Shown here: positions 1 through 11,945 of the stretch, piece after piece | How positions within the stretch are numbered: position 1 is the first letter of the stretch | Layout of the letters: each line of letters begins with the position of its first letter | Assembly: GCA_037903355.1 (NCBI GenBank) | Contig: JBAJFE010000014.1 | Location: 496,001 to 560,000 of the forward strand | Direction: 5' to 3' | Length of the DNA stretch: 64,000 nucleotides | Origin: Trichuris trichiura | Taxonomy: Eukaryota; Nematoda; Enoplea; Trichinellida; Trichuridae | Notes under the pieces: model-generated | What the model was told of the DNA's origin: nothing | What the model saw: only the letters and a program-made list of their open reading frames with translations | The model's database searches: none | Made by a program: the position numbers and the translations under genes

Positions 1-693
1 TGACAGTGGGAAAACTTAAAATGACAAGAATCGATGTAGATGCTTTTCAGAAGTTTCGTGATGAGAATTAAATTATAGAGGTCAAACCATGATGCTCAAA
101 ACATTGTATACTCAGGACCACAACATTTAACTGCGCAAACTTGAACGAGTGAAAAATATTCCTCAGACTAATGAAAGACTGCTGCAGTCATCAAGCGAGA
201 GAACAAGAATGAAATTATTCGACCATAACGCATTCGCAGCAAAATGGGAATGAAGAAATGAAGACAAAACGACCGGCAATGATCGCGTAATATAACAGCG
301 CTTCTGCTACGAAGGCAGGCAGTCTGTACGGAGCGGATCAATGCTTTCGCTTCACAGAGTTTTCAATACTAACCTGGTCTGCTTTCAGCACAAATAAATG
401 GCACAATCAGTCAGCAAGAGGAAAAGCCTGCATACAACGGCAATAACAGAGATAGAGTCAAAAAAGAATCACTTTCTTAGAAAAGTTATTTCAATATGAT
501 GGAAACGGTGCGCACACCACCGCTAGGCTAAATCACACTGGAAGTATATTACCTGATGCATAAACGATTCGCAGGTTTTATTAGATGCACGACTTTAATA
601 CTGATCGTTCGGAATTTGACCTTATTTCATATTGTTTGAACTTGATAACTGTTTCAGTAAGAAGATAACAAAATCATGATAAAAACTTTACTT
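1..693. other. Intergenic or LTR-like flank upstream of the gypsy element
   Basis: I see no convincing coding exon here. The right part may contain the 5' LTR of the gypsy element that follows. No matching 3' LTR copy is visible downstream of pol, so LTR borders cannot be fixed. Confidence 0.3.
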
Positions 694-877
694 GTGTAGC
701 GACCGGTCCAGCTGCGTACTCGAAACGCACTGCACATTAAGGTCACCGGCCTCCCTAGCTACCGCCAGTTGTTGACGCGTCGTTTTCACTCACTCTCGTC
801 AGTTCGTGTGTTCGTGTTGACGTTACTGTTCTTGACGTGAAGTAAAGCATTTGTTTCTTGCACGCATCAGACACAGC

Positions 878-1756
878 ATGGCAACCACAAGTGGTGACCC
901 GATGAGCCAGTTCTCTCCTCAGCAAGACTGCCCTCCTAAGGCAGAACAAAGCGCCTCCTTCCAGGTAAACGCTGTGCGAGTCGAGCTTCCGCAATTCGAT
1001 CTCGAGGACATTGACACTTGGATGCTTATGTGCGAAAACCTCCTGCACGACGCAGGAGTTGTGCGTCAGGATACGATGTTCCGCAAGATACTGGCCAAAC
1101 TACCAGCTCAGTACTTTCGCATGGTCAAGCACCTAGTGTTGCAACAGCCCCTAGCTGCTGACTGCTTCGATCAGCTCAAGACATGCTTGCTTGACCGTCT
1201 AGGTTTAGCTCCCAGCGAGCGGCTACGCAAGCTGGAACTCTTACCGCCCAGCCTGGGCGACATGAAGCCCTCCTGGCTTTATGGCCAATTAGAACAATTG
1301 TATCCCAACGACGTGGACCACGAAATCATCCGTGAAATGTTCCTCAAGCGCCTCCCTCTGTCCGTTAGCATTTTGTGCCGTGAAAAACTCAGGAACCACC
1401 GACTAGCACAAGTAGCATACATGGCTGATGCTCACTTTCCGCTACAGTCAGATTACACTGCTTCTGTAGTTACCGCACAAGCTCCCGTCGAAGATGTGCC
1501 CTTCCCCTCTAGCAGTGACGCGCTGATTGCAGCTGCACGTCTACAGGCACCTGCGGGCCGCTCAAGCGCCCCGCGCAGACGATGGCAACCTGCCCAAGCA
1601 AGAGGTCGTAAACAACCACCTCGAAGTGAGCACATATCCTACTTTGTTGACCGATGGTGCCGTATTCATCAACGCTACGGCCCCGAAGCCCGTAACTGTC
1701 TCGGCGACTGTACGTTCCGGCAAGACATGTCGGGAAACGCCCACGCCGACCATTAG
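878..1756 (+). CDS. gag: Gypsy gag polyprotein
   Basis: The frame from the ATG at 878 gives 292 residues and is open throughout. It has the layout of gag proteins of the gypsy group often seen in invertebrates: an N-terminal capsid-like helical region (residues about 25-190), then a basic Arg/Pro-rich linker. Near the C-terminus a Cys/His motif reads CRIHQRYGPEARNC followed by LGDC, a C-x2-H-x3-G-x-x-A-x-x-C pattern rather than a retroviral CCHC knuckle. The frame overlaps the pol frame by at least 45 nt in the -1 register. Family assignment rests on this motif and on the pol that follows. An upstream non-ATG extension to 851 is possible but unnecessary. Confidence 0.75.
   Translation: MATTSGDPMSQFSPQQDCPPKAEQSASFQVNAVRVELPQFDLEDIDTWMLMCENLLHDAGVVRQDTMFRKILAKLPAQYFRMVKHLVLQQPLAADCFDQLKTCLLDRLGLAPSERLRKLELLPPSLGDMKPSWLYGQLEQLYPNDVDHEIIREMFLKRLPLSVSILCREKLRNHRLAQVAYMADAHFPLQSDYTASVVTAQAPVEDVPFPSSSDALIAAARLQAPAGRSSAPRRRWQPAQARGRKQPPRSEHISYFVDRWCRIHQRYGPEARNCLGDCTFRQDMSGNAHADH
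1732..1738 (+). promoter_or_regulatory. Candidate -1 ribosomal frameshift heptamer GGGAAAC
   Basis: The sequence is read G GGA AAC in the gag frame, 16 nt before the gag stop and inside the region where the pol frame is already open. GGGAAAC is a known class of X-XXY-YYZ slippery site. No downstream pseudoknot was worked out, so function is inferred. Confidence 0.45.
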
Positions 1757-1791
1757 TAGCGGCGGCTATTGGCAACGGCTACAACTCTCCA

Positions 1792-4440
1792 TTGCTTTTC
1801 GTCCGCGATGTTACCGGCCGTCGCTTTCTCGTTGACAGCGGCAGCGAAGTGTCCATCTTGCCTGCTGAGACATCCAGCCGGCGCAGACCCCTGCCTGGTG
1901 CTCCCAAACTGAAAGCAGCTAACGGAACGACCATCGATGTATTCCAAACTGGTCGGCACGAAATCCTCGATTTAGGCCTTGGCCGTACCTATCCTTTCAA
2001 GTTTGTAGTTGCTGCTGTGCCAGATGCAATCCTTGGTGCCGATTTTTTGCGCCAACACGGCCTGATACCTGACTTAAAAGCCGCACGCCTTCGCGACGGC
2101 GTCACCTTCCTGTCAGCAACCTGCTCACACTGTCGTCGCAAAGCAGCGGCTCGCCTCGTACACGTCAAACTCGAGCACAACTCGGACGTACCCATCGACG
2201 GCCCATCGTTTCAGCACGTGCGAAACACACCAGTGTTCCTGTCCCTCGCAGACACTCCAGGCGAGTTCCCTGCCGTCACTATGCCAGGGGTTGAACATTG
2301 CATTCAGACCCGAGGCCCTCCGGTCTACGCCCGCCCCAGGCGTCTCATGCCAGCCAAACTGGACGCCGCAAAGAAGGAGCTAGATGAACTCGTCCGCCAG
2401 GGTATACTTATACCATCTCAGTCCCCGTGGGCGAGTCCCATCCATTTGGTTCCCAAAGACAAAGGAAACTGTTATCGCATGGTTGGCTGCTATGAGCGTC
2501 TCAATGCGATTACCCTGCCAGACAGATACCCTATCCCAGACATTCAAACATTTGCCGACCATCTCCACGGTGCCACCATCTTCAGCAAAATAGACTTAGC
2601 TCGCGCGTTCGCCCAGATACGTATGAGCCCCGAGGACCAACACAAGACCGCAATAACGACCCCGTTCGGCCTTTACGAGTATACAAGGATGCCCTTCGGA
2701 CTGCGCAATGCCGCTCAAACCTTCCAACGGCTGATGGATTCAGTTTTCCGAGGTCTCCCTAGGATATTCGTCTACATCGACGACATCTTGGTGTTTTCCA
2801 GATCGGCTCAAGAACATCGAGCTGATCTACAAGCCGTTTTCCAGCGTCTGCAAAAGTACAGACTAACGATTCGCCCGGACAAATGCGTCTTCGGAAAACC
2901 TCAAGTTCAGTTCCTCGGCTTTCAACTCTCTGACGCCGGGCTGACTCCACTCCCAGAAAAAGTCAGCGACCTAATCAACCTGCCTCCACCGCAGAATATA
3001 GCAGATTGCCGCCGCTTCTTAGGCATGGTCAACTATTACCACCGCTTTCTGTCGAACCTTGCATCAACGCTACTTCCGCTTCATCAGCTAGCCAATCAGC
3101 CCAAACGTCAGCCGTTCCAGTGGCTTCCAGACCATGATGCCGCCTTCCAAGAGGCTAAACAGCGCCTTGCCCAAGCAGCAACGCTAGCCTTCCCTCGCTC
3201 ACAAGTACCAACCCAGGTAATTGCTGACGCCAGTGATAGTGCCGTTGGCGCAGTTATCCAGCAACGGCATGGCAGCCGCTGGGTTCCAGTCGCCTTCCAT
3301 TCCAGGAAGCTGTCTCCCAGTCAGCTCAAGTGGAGCACAGGCGACAAGGAGCTCTTTGCGCTCTTCAGCGCTGTGAAAAGGTTCCGCCATCTCCTTGAAG
3401 GCCAGCAGGATCTGCAATTCTGTACCGACCACAAGCCATTGACGCATGCGTTCACAGCGAAATCGGAACGCTCAGCACGTGTTCAGCGACAACTTGCCTT
3501 CCTTAGCGAATTCTCCACGAACATTCACCACATTGGAGGCACCCACAACGTTGTCTCAGATTGCCTGAGCCGGCCACCGCAAACAGTGAATAGTACCAGC
3601 TACGACGTTTCGTGTTCCGATTTCAAGCAACTAGCTGAACAGCAGCACAGCTGCCCAGACGTGGCTGCATTAGCCACCAACCGCTCTCTTGCGCTAGAGC
3701 ACCGAACCATAGAAGGTACACCCGCGCGGCTATTGGTGGACGTTTCAACTGGTACCTCTCGTCCTCTGGTCCCTCGCTCCCTCAGGCGTCCCATCTTCGA
3801 CAGATTCCACGGTATTCATCATCCTGGAATTCGTGCGACCAAACGCTTGCTCACTGAACGCTTCGTTTGGCAGAACATGTGCTCGGACATAGCCTTTTGG
3901 TGCAACACTTGCCTCAGGTGCCAGTCATCAAAGGTTGGACGCCACCAGCGCACTCACCTATTACGTCCTCCAACCCCTTCGAACCGATTCGAGGCCCTTC
4001 ACGTGGACTTAGTCGGTCCCCTCCCATGCTCCAGGGGATTTCAGTACATGTTCACAATCGTCGACCGCTACACGAGGTACCCTGAGGCTATCCCGCTCAA
4101 AGACGCCACAGCTACAGAATGTGCACGAGCACTGCTGAGCTGGATTTCGCGTTTCGGCATTTGCCTCCGACTCACGTCTGACCGCGGGCGACAGTTCGTC
4201 AGCGATGTTTGGCGTGAACTCTGCCAGCTGCTTGGGATCCAAAGCCACACGACCTTAGCCTACGAACCTCACCAGAACGGGCTAGTTGCACAGGGACTTG
4301 AAAGCTTCCCTGATGGCCACCTTGCAAGGCGACCCAAACTGGTCAGACACGCTGCCAGTGGTCCTTATGGGCATGCGCGCCGCTTTCAAACCAGACATCG
4401 GGACCTCGGCTGCAGAGTTGGTTTTTGGAGAGACCCTTAG
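1792..4440 (+). pseudogene. pol: Gypsy pol (protease-RT-RNase H-integrase), frame broken in integrase
   Basis: The 882-residue frame starts with a retropepsin (FLVDSGSEVS, active site D-S-G) and continues into reverse transcriptase, where YIDDILVFS is the catalytic motif. RNase H follows (DASDSAVGAV, TDHKPLTH). Integrase has the H-H-C-C zinc domain (HHPGIRATKR, then CNTCLRCQ) and two of the three catalytic acids (HVDLVGP, TSDRGRQF). At about 4285 the frame shifts just where the third acidic residue is expected. The rest of the integrase core continues out of frame at 4286-4468 before a stop. The pol frame is open upstream of 1792 into gag, so expression by -1 frameshifting is likely in intact relatives. 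This copy cannot make a working integrase. Confidence 0.85.
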
Positions 4441-4740
4441 ACTCCCTGGCCAGTACTTGGCTTCCTGACTCCCACAGGCGTTGCCGACGCCCAGTCAAAA
4501 CTCAAATTGCACTATCTTTCCCCATCTTTATCGACAGCCACTCAGTCTTAAAAATAGCAACCGTAAGAAGTGTCGAGCATCATACGTTTCGAACTGGAGG
4601 CTGGAATCCAGTGTCAATTAAACCAGCCTTCCTCGCACCCGGCCAGCTTGAAGCTGCTAACCCATTAATGAGACTACCGAACCCGCTCAACGACCCGTTA
4701 ATCAAGGTTTAGACGTCAGTCGCATATCAATAAAAGGAAT

Positions 4741-5559
4741 TTCATGAGGCGCAACTTCGAGACGGTTCTTGATTAGCGAAAGACCGCTTAACAGCTCGCC
4801 TTCAGAAAAACGGAGAAGTGCATGAACTTAGCAGTAAATAAAACATTCCCGGAAAGGCAGATAACAAAGTTACGCCTCATAATCACCGAAGCAGCAAGGA
4901 GAATGTCTTCTTAAATGCGGTAGTCTTTGATCTATAAAAAGTTTTTAGAGTAAGTGTGGATGCAAGAATATTTGACGCTGAAACGTTTTACCGCTAGCCA
5001 TAGTTCTCAGGCAAACAGCAACACCCTTTTTCCTTTGACTGCCGCAGTCTGCCACTTGATCAAAGGATAACATAAAGGCGCCAAAGGAAAGGGGTCCACG
5101 CAGTGCGAAAGCATCAGGTTGCTGCCATTTGACCAAAGTCACAATTCGGAGCCGGCGGCAAACACTCCAGCTTCGAGAAGAAGGTGTTCCTTGATTCTTG
5201 CGAAGCTTTCGGAACCGGTGCCTTCCGTTGCTCGAAAAATAGAGAAGTTCGTTGCCTGAAAATGAAAACAAATCACGTCTGTAAAAACTGACTTGAGGAA
5301 TTGAAGAACTAACTTCTACTAGAAAATCAGGTCGCTTTTATCCGCGAAACATGGTTGCAATTGTAAGTTGCGAAGTATGTCTCCTTGTACTTGCGCATAG
5401 TTCCACTGACAGTAACTCTTGAATTCTTTTTTGTGTTCCGTCAATTTTTCCCACGAAATTTGGTTACTCTGTTTCCTGAAAGTTTAGCTGCCCGAACATT
5501 CAAAAAATTTTGCTCGTTGTGATAACACCAGTTTTATTGAAAACTTCGGTGTTCAAGTC
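4741..5559. other. Intergenic region between gypsy remnant and BUD23
   Basis: About 0.8 kb of low-GC sequence with no supported coding exon on either strand. The last ~100 bases precede the BUD23 start codon and presumably hold its promoter and 5' UTR; I recognise no TATA box or trans-splice site. Confidence 0.3.
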
Positions 5560-7212
5560 ATGCCTAAGAAGCGTCCGGAGCATGGGTTACCGCCGGCCCT
5601 TTTTTACGATGAGAAAGAAGCTCAGAAATATGCCTCTAAGTGAGTATATATTGCAAAAAATAAAAATACCGCAGGGTAGTTTTCTATGCGCTATTCTTCC
5701 TGTATAGCTTTCTTTCCGAGAAATTTTTCTTCTCACTGTTCACTGTCCCTTTCAACTGTTGCTTTCAAAATACAGTTTCACAAAATAGCATTGCGTACAA
5801 AGTAAAGTTTTTGTTTTAGTTGTAGCGGGTACTTCCGAGCTTTTAGCTATTTTGGACTTTCGCTTTGTACTCGCGATTCTTTTGACTAGCCATATCATTA
5901 CTTACAGCTCACGCCTTGTTCAAGTACAAAGTGAAATAGCGGAACGGGCTTTAGAACTTCTCAGCCTACCAAAAGACGAAAGCTGCTTCATACTTGATAT
6001 AGGGTATGCTCTTATTTATTTTTACCTTCGTTCTTTCTGATAACATTACGTCCCTTGCCTATGTTGACAATCGCCTTGAAAATATCTAGTCAGTAACTTG
6101 TGTTTTCACATTGTCTCACTCTTGAACGTAGTTACGGATTATGCGCTTTTTCGTATTTCAGTTGCGGTTCAGGCCTTAGCGGTGAAGTCCTGTCCGAAAA
6201 TGGCCATTTTTGGGTTGGCATAGATGTAAGTAAAGCAATGCTTGGTGAGTGAATACTGCTACTAGTTTTCTCTTGTCAGACTTTCCTAAAGAATTTAAGG
6301 TGTAGCAGTGGAAAAAGACGTTGAAGGTGGTTTGCTTTTGGGCGATGTTGGTTGCGGGTTTCCATTTCGCGCAGGTTCATTTCAAGGTGCCATAAGGTAG
6401 AATAATGTGCTTATATAGAGAGAGAATAATGGTGAAAATAGCTTTTCCATAGCGTGTCCGTTCTTCAGTGGTTATGCAATACGGAAGAAAGGGGACAAGA
6501 TGCGTTGAAACGGTTACGCAGGTTTTTTACATCCTTATACGCATGCTTGGTAAGAACAAATGAACATTTCTTATTCCCTTTACAAATTACTTGACATATC
6601 AGAGTAGAGGGAGCACCGCAGCTCTGCAGTTCTATCCAGAAAATGCCTTGCAGGTGGGTCATTTATGCTAATTTTTGGGTAGTAGAAGTGCTTCCTACAG
6701 GTTGACGTGATCACAAGACAAGCTATGAAGGCTGGATTCAGTGGAGGAATAGTGATAGATTACCCTGAGAGTACAAGAGCTAAAAAGCAAGTCGAACTAT
6801 TTCAACTTTGGCTGTAACTAATTATTCTTTCCGCTTAATTTAGGATATATTTAGTGTTGTTTACCGGTGGCTATAGGCAGTTGCCTACCGCATTGACGAC
6901 GCAAAACCACGTTCAGACGGAATGTTTAGTGAATGAACGGTAGGTATTTTCACAAAAGAAACTGTTATCCATGTATTGCACTGGCTTGTTTTAAGAACAA
7001 GATTTCCTGGTGGTAAGATTGTTCGTAAACCGCCGAAGAAATCTCGGGAGTGGATTTTAAGGAAGAAGGAACAAGCCCGCCGAAAGGGAAAGTATGCGCG
7101 GTATTCCATTGAAGGGAGAAGGCTTTTAAGTGACATGCTTGCAGACTCGTTGCACGTGATTCGAAATACACTGGAAGAAAACGTCCCGAAGGATTTTAAC
7201 GTTCCTCATTGA
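5560..7212 (+). CDS. BUD23: 18S rRNA (guanine-N7) methyltransferase BUD23 (WBSCR22)
   Basis: Nine exons: 5560-5639, 5908-6003, 6162-6244, 6306-6396, 6453-6549, 6603-6653, 6701-6786, 6844-6939 and 6996-7212, encoding 298 residues (human about 281). The start [20 protein letters not shown] matches the family N-terminus. The SAM-binding motif I reads LDIGCGSGLSG at about residue 56, followed by [13 protein letters not shown]. Later conserved blocks are [20 protein letters not shown] and the lysine/arginine-rich C-terminus around [20 protein letters not shown], typical of the BUD23 C-terminal domain. The family methylates N7 of a guanine in 18S rRNA and needs TRM112 for stability; it acts in nucleus/nucleolus during small-subunit maturation. 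Intron 7 begins GCAAGT rather than GT. The last ~35 residues form an extension not seen in the human protein. Splice phases agree at all joints. Confidence 0.93.
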
Positions 7213-8480
7213 ACGTTGCCTTGTTTCTAAAAACGATAGGTGTTGTTGAATTTTGAGCTCATTCTAAAATAATAGTATTTCATATTCTGTGCTATAATGG
7301 CGGAGAACCCTTCTTAAAACAACTTTTCGATGAGTTTGCTGCTCTAGACAGTAAACCTGAAAACTTATAAATGGCTGTCTTTTCTCGGTTCATAGTTGGC
7401 GGCAGCTTGTTAGCTTTTTTTCGTAGGCTCAATTTGTAAACTGTTCAGATAACTCAGCCTTAATTTTTTCCCGTTTGCATTATTAGGCTGCAGCGGAAAG
7501 AACAGCGAGTTTTAAAGTCAAAAGTACGTATTGCGCGTTGATGAAAGCTGCTTTTCCCCTTAGGTCATTTTTTCTTGTTTAAATTTAAATTGCTTTGAAA
7601 AAATAACTTATCTCCATATTATTTAAATGTAAATGTAGAAAAACGGGAGGAGGTGTTTTATTAAAAATTTAAAGCTTGAATTATTATTTACAATTCACTT
7701 AAGAGGTACAAGCGATTTAGTGTGTTCATATAACCGCAGCAGTAGTATTCTGAGCATCTGTAACTTTACGCACATTCATTGATGTCCTTTAGCAAGACTT
7801 GATCGTTCCGTGCCAATTTTTTTTGATCTACGCACTTGTCCCTTCCTTGGGCTATTCAGTTATTCAGCGAAGCTAACGTCTGCACTATTTCTAGCACCTC
7901 GTAATATGCGTACAGGGAAATCTGAACCACGAAAAATAGGATGTGACAAGTTAATATTTTTAGTGCTTTTAATAACTGTACGTAATACTGTTCATGATAA
8001 GAGAACATGGCATTTATACAAACGTTTAGCAATATGAAGCCTGTTCGTAGTCTCGCCGATTCCAATTAAGCTAGCTCGTTTTTAAAAAGCAAACTGCGTT
8101 ACAAAAGATAGTCTGAACAACTGTTCAAATTATCTTTTCAAGTAAACCTGCTTTCTTTTTAAGGGTTTACTGTCACTGGTAGAATTCGAAAACTTTCTGT
8201 ACATAAAACGCACGGATGATATAAACCCGTCTGGTTTCTATGAATTGGCGTTTGTAAGACCGTGAAAATGCTTGTTATAAAACTAACATGCGATGAGATG
8301 TAGAACACATAAGAAAATATTTTAGCAAAAGTAATAGGATTACTCAGTTCCAAAAACCATGACACAATGCGTAACGTGATCAGTTGAACCGTAGAGAGTG
8401 ACATAGACTAGTGATGCGCAGGAACATGCAGATATCGCCCCTGGAATGAAGCGTACCAGTTGAATGCGCTAAAATTTGCG
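7213..8480. other. Intergenic region downstream of BUD23
   Basis: AT-rich sequence holding only short chance frames on both strands. I see no exon pair with consistent splice signals and no canonical AATAAA within 100 bases of the BUD23 stop. Confidence 0.3.
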
Positions 8481-8488
8481 GGAAATCT

Positions 8489-8812
8489 CTACCGAGGACC
8501 GCTGTCCTTTTTCTCCGAGCTTATCTGCAGCGCGAACTCAGTGTTCTTCAGGATGCCGCATAACGTAGCTTCAATATCCCGGACTATCCCGTCGATTCTT
8601 CTTTGAACTGTAAGCCTGCTTAGGGCAACTTTGCTAATTGTAGAGGCGGCTTGGTGTAATGCCGTATCCATTATCTCTGCTATAGCAAAAAGTACGAAGT
8701 TTTTGCCGGTTCTTTGTGGCTTACAGGACTTCGCAATCATTAGCGCTATCCTATACGATGCGAGCAAGTCTTCATGATGGAGCTTTAATTCAAAAGCCAT
8801 CATACTTGGCAA
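8489..8812 (-). pseudogene. hAT/ZBED5-SCAND3-like transposase-derived fragment
   Basis: A 107-residue frame without a complete gene around it. Its blocks SYRIALMIAKSCKPQRTGKN, SRLTVQRRIDGIVRDIEATL and the ending FALQIS correspond to the N-terminal half of the intronless hAT-derived proteins annotated as ZBED5, SCAND3 or ZMYM6-like. In those, a KP-H-G-N stretch is followed by VKRRI-D-M-DIE and F-LQLDES. Here the sequence breaks right after that block and the catalytic RNase H fold, insertion domain and dimerisation domain are all missing. The usual acidic D-E-S following FALQ is replaced by SSEKK. I call it a decayed fragment; the family assignment is from memory of the motif pattern. Confidence 0.55.
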
Positions 8813-8819
8813 TGTGCGG

Positions 8820-10328
8820 CGACTGGAAATCTGCTCCCTTAAAGAATGGAATTAAGCCGCATTCTTATAGCGTTTATCATGAGGGCACTTCGTAAAGCGT
8901 TCTTTCGATTTCGAAAGTTTCATAGCTTCTTTTCGAACACTTTCGCGCACATTAAGTACATTGCCAACTGTCTGTTAGCAGGTGAGCACGTGAAGCTTAA
9001 CATGAAAGTTTAATCCTCTTCTGGTTGCAGTCTCCTCATAGAAATCACGGCATGCGTGTGTTAACCAAGTTTAAGTGGAAGATGAACTCCTGCCTAATCA
9101 ACACGACTCGTAACAGGATTGTTTTCTTTTTTGCTACTTCCGGATATCTCAACTGGTCTGTTACGCAATCTCATAGTGACTAACAGGGATTCTGAGTAGC
9201 AAGAACTTAAATTTCTTCGCTTTTCACCTGCATTCACTTAGCACACTGTAGATACCTGGCAGACCGCCAAAACATAAGCATTGTAGTTCGAGGTGTTGTC
9301 CTTCTCCTTTTACCCCTGTAAAATGCGTTTGCAGTGGTTTTTAAATGAATTTAACGCTACGTTTTGTACCAGTATCGTATTCAAGGTTTTCTTCTAACAC
9401 TTCGCTAACTTCAGCGACGTCAGAATTGGTTTTCTTGCTTTAGTTTTCCTTCTTCATCTTTCAGTGCAAATAATTAACCTTGATGGCATGTTGAAAATGG
9501 CGGGATGCGTTGTCTATGTGTAACATTAAGCTCAAGGTCTTCCTCTCGCAGTTTTCAGTATTCGGAGCTGGCGTTGGTAGAACCATTCCATACATGGTGG
9601 CTGTCACCCGTACTTTCTGTTGAAATTGCAGGAATAAAAGTAGACAAAATTTCCCTTTGTTTTTGAGACCGCGTGGGTTCGCGGCCTTACATACAGGAAC
9701 CCGTTCCACTATAAAGGCTGCAGCGTTACCATAAAGTTTCTGATCTATAGGTCATCGGCTGTTACTCGGACCGACTGTATACAAACCTTACTGATCTCGT
9801 GTTCTGCGTGTAAGCAGATTCAAGAAGAGCTACGAATTAAAAATGCAAATGTTATTAGCAAGCTGCGTTTGCAGATAGAGCAGTTCCTGCTATATTTCCT
9901 TAAAGGTTGAAAAAATTGACTCACGAATAAGAATACCATCGAAAGCAAATTTTAATTGCAAAGAAAGAGTGCATTTTTCGAAGCGTATGCTTAAGAAGAT
10001 GCATTCATAAACGCGCGAAGTTCGTGTCAGGGCGTCAAGCACGAAAGACGAACTGTCATAGTCCGTGACAACACCGCGAGTTGCGTGACCGAATCTTTAC
10101 GAGTTCTTTGAAGTGCCAAAAGGCGCTGGAATTTTACACATAGACCTAACAAACGCTGCTCATGATTTGACAGCTGCTGGAGAATGCGCTAGTAAGTATA
10201 GGTTTTACTATAATTAGCGACTTAAAAAGGTAATGTAGATGTCTCCAAATCCTAAGTCCGAAGTTCACATAGGGCTTGAACTTGGGACTTAGGGGCAAAA
10301 CACTTTCAATTATTATCGAGTAAGCAGT
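8820..10328. other. Intergenic region
   Basis: About 1.5 kb with no supported gene. Short frames on both strands lack recognisable motifs or splice partners. Confidence 0.3.
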
Positions 10329-11694
10329 TCACTTGCGCCTCGCCTTCTTCGGTCGCTGAGCGTCGGACGAAAAGGCGTAGCGCAAAGCACGAGCGCCAAC
10401 TCCACTTCTCAGGGTCATACTGAATCCTTCAAAAGGGTCTGATTCATCGTCTTCGTCGTCTCTTAAATGGTACTCTTCGTCCAAGTTAGATATTGGCCGT
10501 TTCTTCCTCCGAGCATTTCTACGACCTTTGCCTGTCGCAGAGCTCGGTCCCGCCGCCATCGATTCTGCGGGCTCCTCCACTGTCTCCTGCTCTGGTTTAC
10601 TGAAAAAAATAGACAGGCATGTAACGGCTGCTTCAAAATGAAGAGCATGACGGCAAAGATGCTTAAATAAAACAGAGAAAAAGAAGGTTATCAGGAATTA
10701 CATTTAGATGTAAAAGTTAACCGCCTTAAAGGAATTGTGTTTGCAAAAGCAGATAACCTGGAGATGGACGATTCTTCGCTATCGCCAGTTAAGCCCTGTC
10801 GCATAGCCGCATTCTCTTTTCTAATACGAGCCAATTCGCTATTTGCTCGCAAACTCTCTTCAGCTTCTTTACTGCATGAAGACATAAGTTCTTTGTGCTT
10901 CCTGAAGCGAACCTTTAAAGGCCGGGTTGACCGAACGCTCGTCCTACCGCTTCATAACTTCTACGCAAAACTTCAAAGCGGCTATGTCTTCGATACCGGA
11001 GATGCAAGATTCCAAAGCGTCAGTTTTATCAAGCTCTACGAGGCTGAACAACAACGCAATTGGAACGAGTCGAGAAACGCGTAATTCTACCGTTTTAGAA
11101 TGTCATTTTCCTTCTTCATTTTTGTCAAGTCTGCTTTCAGCTTTGCATTAGCTCTTTCCACTTTGGAAACATCTTTAACAGCCCTCTGACAAAGCTTCAG
11201 GTCGGTAGCAATTTGGGAAAGATGCTTTTCCAACTTCTTAGTCTGAGTAAGGCTAGCGCCGTTTTTCAATACATCAGCAAGGAAACAAAGGCTACCTCGC
11301 TTTCTAACTCTCCTATTTTAGCCTCAAACTCGTTACTTTCATTCTGCAAAGCAGTCTGCCAAAACTCTACATCGTCGACGCTGCTGTTGTGACTATCCTG
11401 AAAAAGTGCGTTTACATACGTTTTGACGCAAGAGATGGCTAGGTGTATTGCATAGCAGCGCGGAAACAAAATACGAAAATGGATTACCTCGTTTTCACCA
11501 GTTTTTCCAACTATTTCTAATTGTAACTTGTACATGCAAGAGTTGGCTCTGCATGGGCAGCGGCAAGTCGGGCAATACGGGTTGCTGAGCAACCATCGTC
11601 GAACGCACTGGTCGTGAAAAGTATGTCCGCATTTTAACGCGGACAAATCATTTACTTGGCAACGTTCCATACATATCGGGCATGCGCATGACAT
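10329..11694 (-). CDS. RING-H2 finger coiled-coil protein, TRAIP/NOPO-like E3 ubiquitin ligase
   Basis: Six exons on the minus strand: 11694-11488, 11397-11296, 11242-11091, 11043-10948, 10871-10758 and 10599-10329, giving 313 residues. The N-terminus is a RING-H2 finger (CPIC, then CGHTFHDQCVRRWLL, then CPTCRCPC, residues about 5-48), followed by a hydrophobic KLQLEI segment as in TRAIP. Residues about 75-215 are heptad-rich and charged, a predicted coiled coil. The C-terminus is strongly basic (GKGRRNARRKKRP and RPKKARRK), probably nuclear. RING plus coiled coil in this spacing is the TRAIP (RNF206) arrangement, whose members ubiquitinate the replisome and cross-link-stalled replication complexes. 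The protein is shorter than human TRAIP (469). Other RING-coiled-coil ligases cannot be excluded, so I give no symbol. Introns are 44-158 nt with GT-AG ends. Confidence 0.75.
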
Positions 11695-11902
11695 AATTGT
11701 TGCTTATTAGCAAGACAGATACCTAAAATAACTCCACAGACCTGAATCATAAACAAAGCAAGCAAACAAGCCGCGAACAATTGCGACACTGCTATACTGT
11801 ACGGATAAGTATGCTCAGGTTAGAAGAGACAGAACCTGTATTCCGCGGACGCGAAAATGCCCCGACGCGCAGGACTTAGCCCACGCAAATGGGCAGCATG
11901 CC

Positions 11903-11945
11903 CTACTAGCATTGTTAGTTCTGCGCGAACTAACAATGCTAGTAG
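11903..11945. repeat. Perfect short hairpin, 19-bp arms
   Basis: CTACTAGCATTGTTAGTTC at 11903-11921 is exactly reverse-complementary to 11927-11945, leaving a 5-nt loop TGCGC. It lies about 210 bp upstream of the TRAIP-like start codon. It may be a foldback relic or a small structured element; no transcript evidence. Confidence 0.8.

Larger units (their letters stand above)
694..4735 (+). mobile_element. Degenerate Ty3/gypsy retrotransposon
   Basis: The element has gag followed by pol in the order protease, reverse transcriptase, RNase H, integrase, which is the Ty3/gypsy order. The left limit is set at a GCGACC-type sequence that often begins gypsy internal regions; it is approximate. The 3' side decays after the integrase core into short frames up to about 4.71 kb, with an AATAAA at 4729-4734. 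No LTR pair or envelope-like frame was found. The local GC content is clearly higher than in the flanks, consistent with an insertion. The copy is inactive because integrase is broken. Confidence 0.85.
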
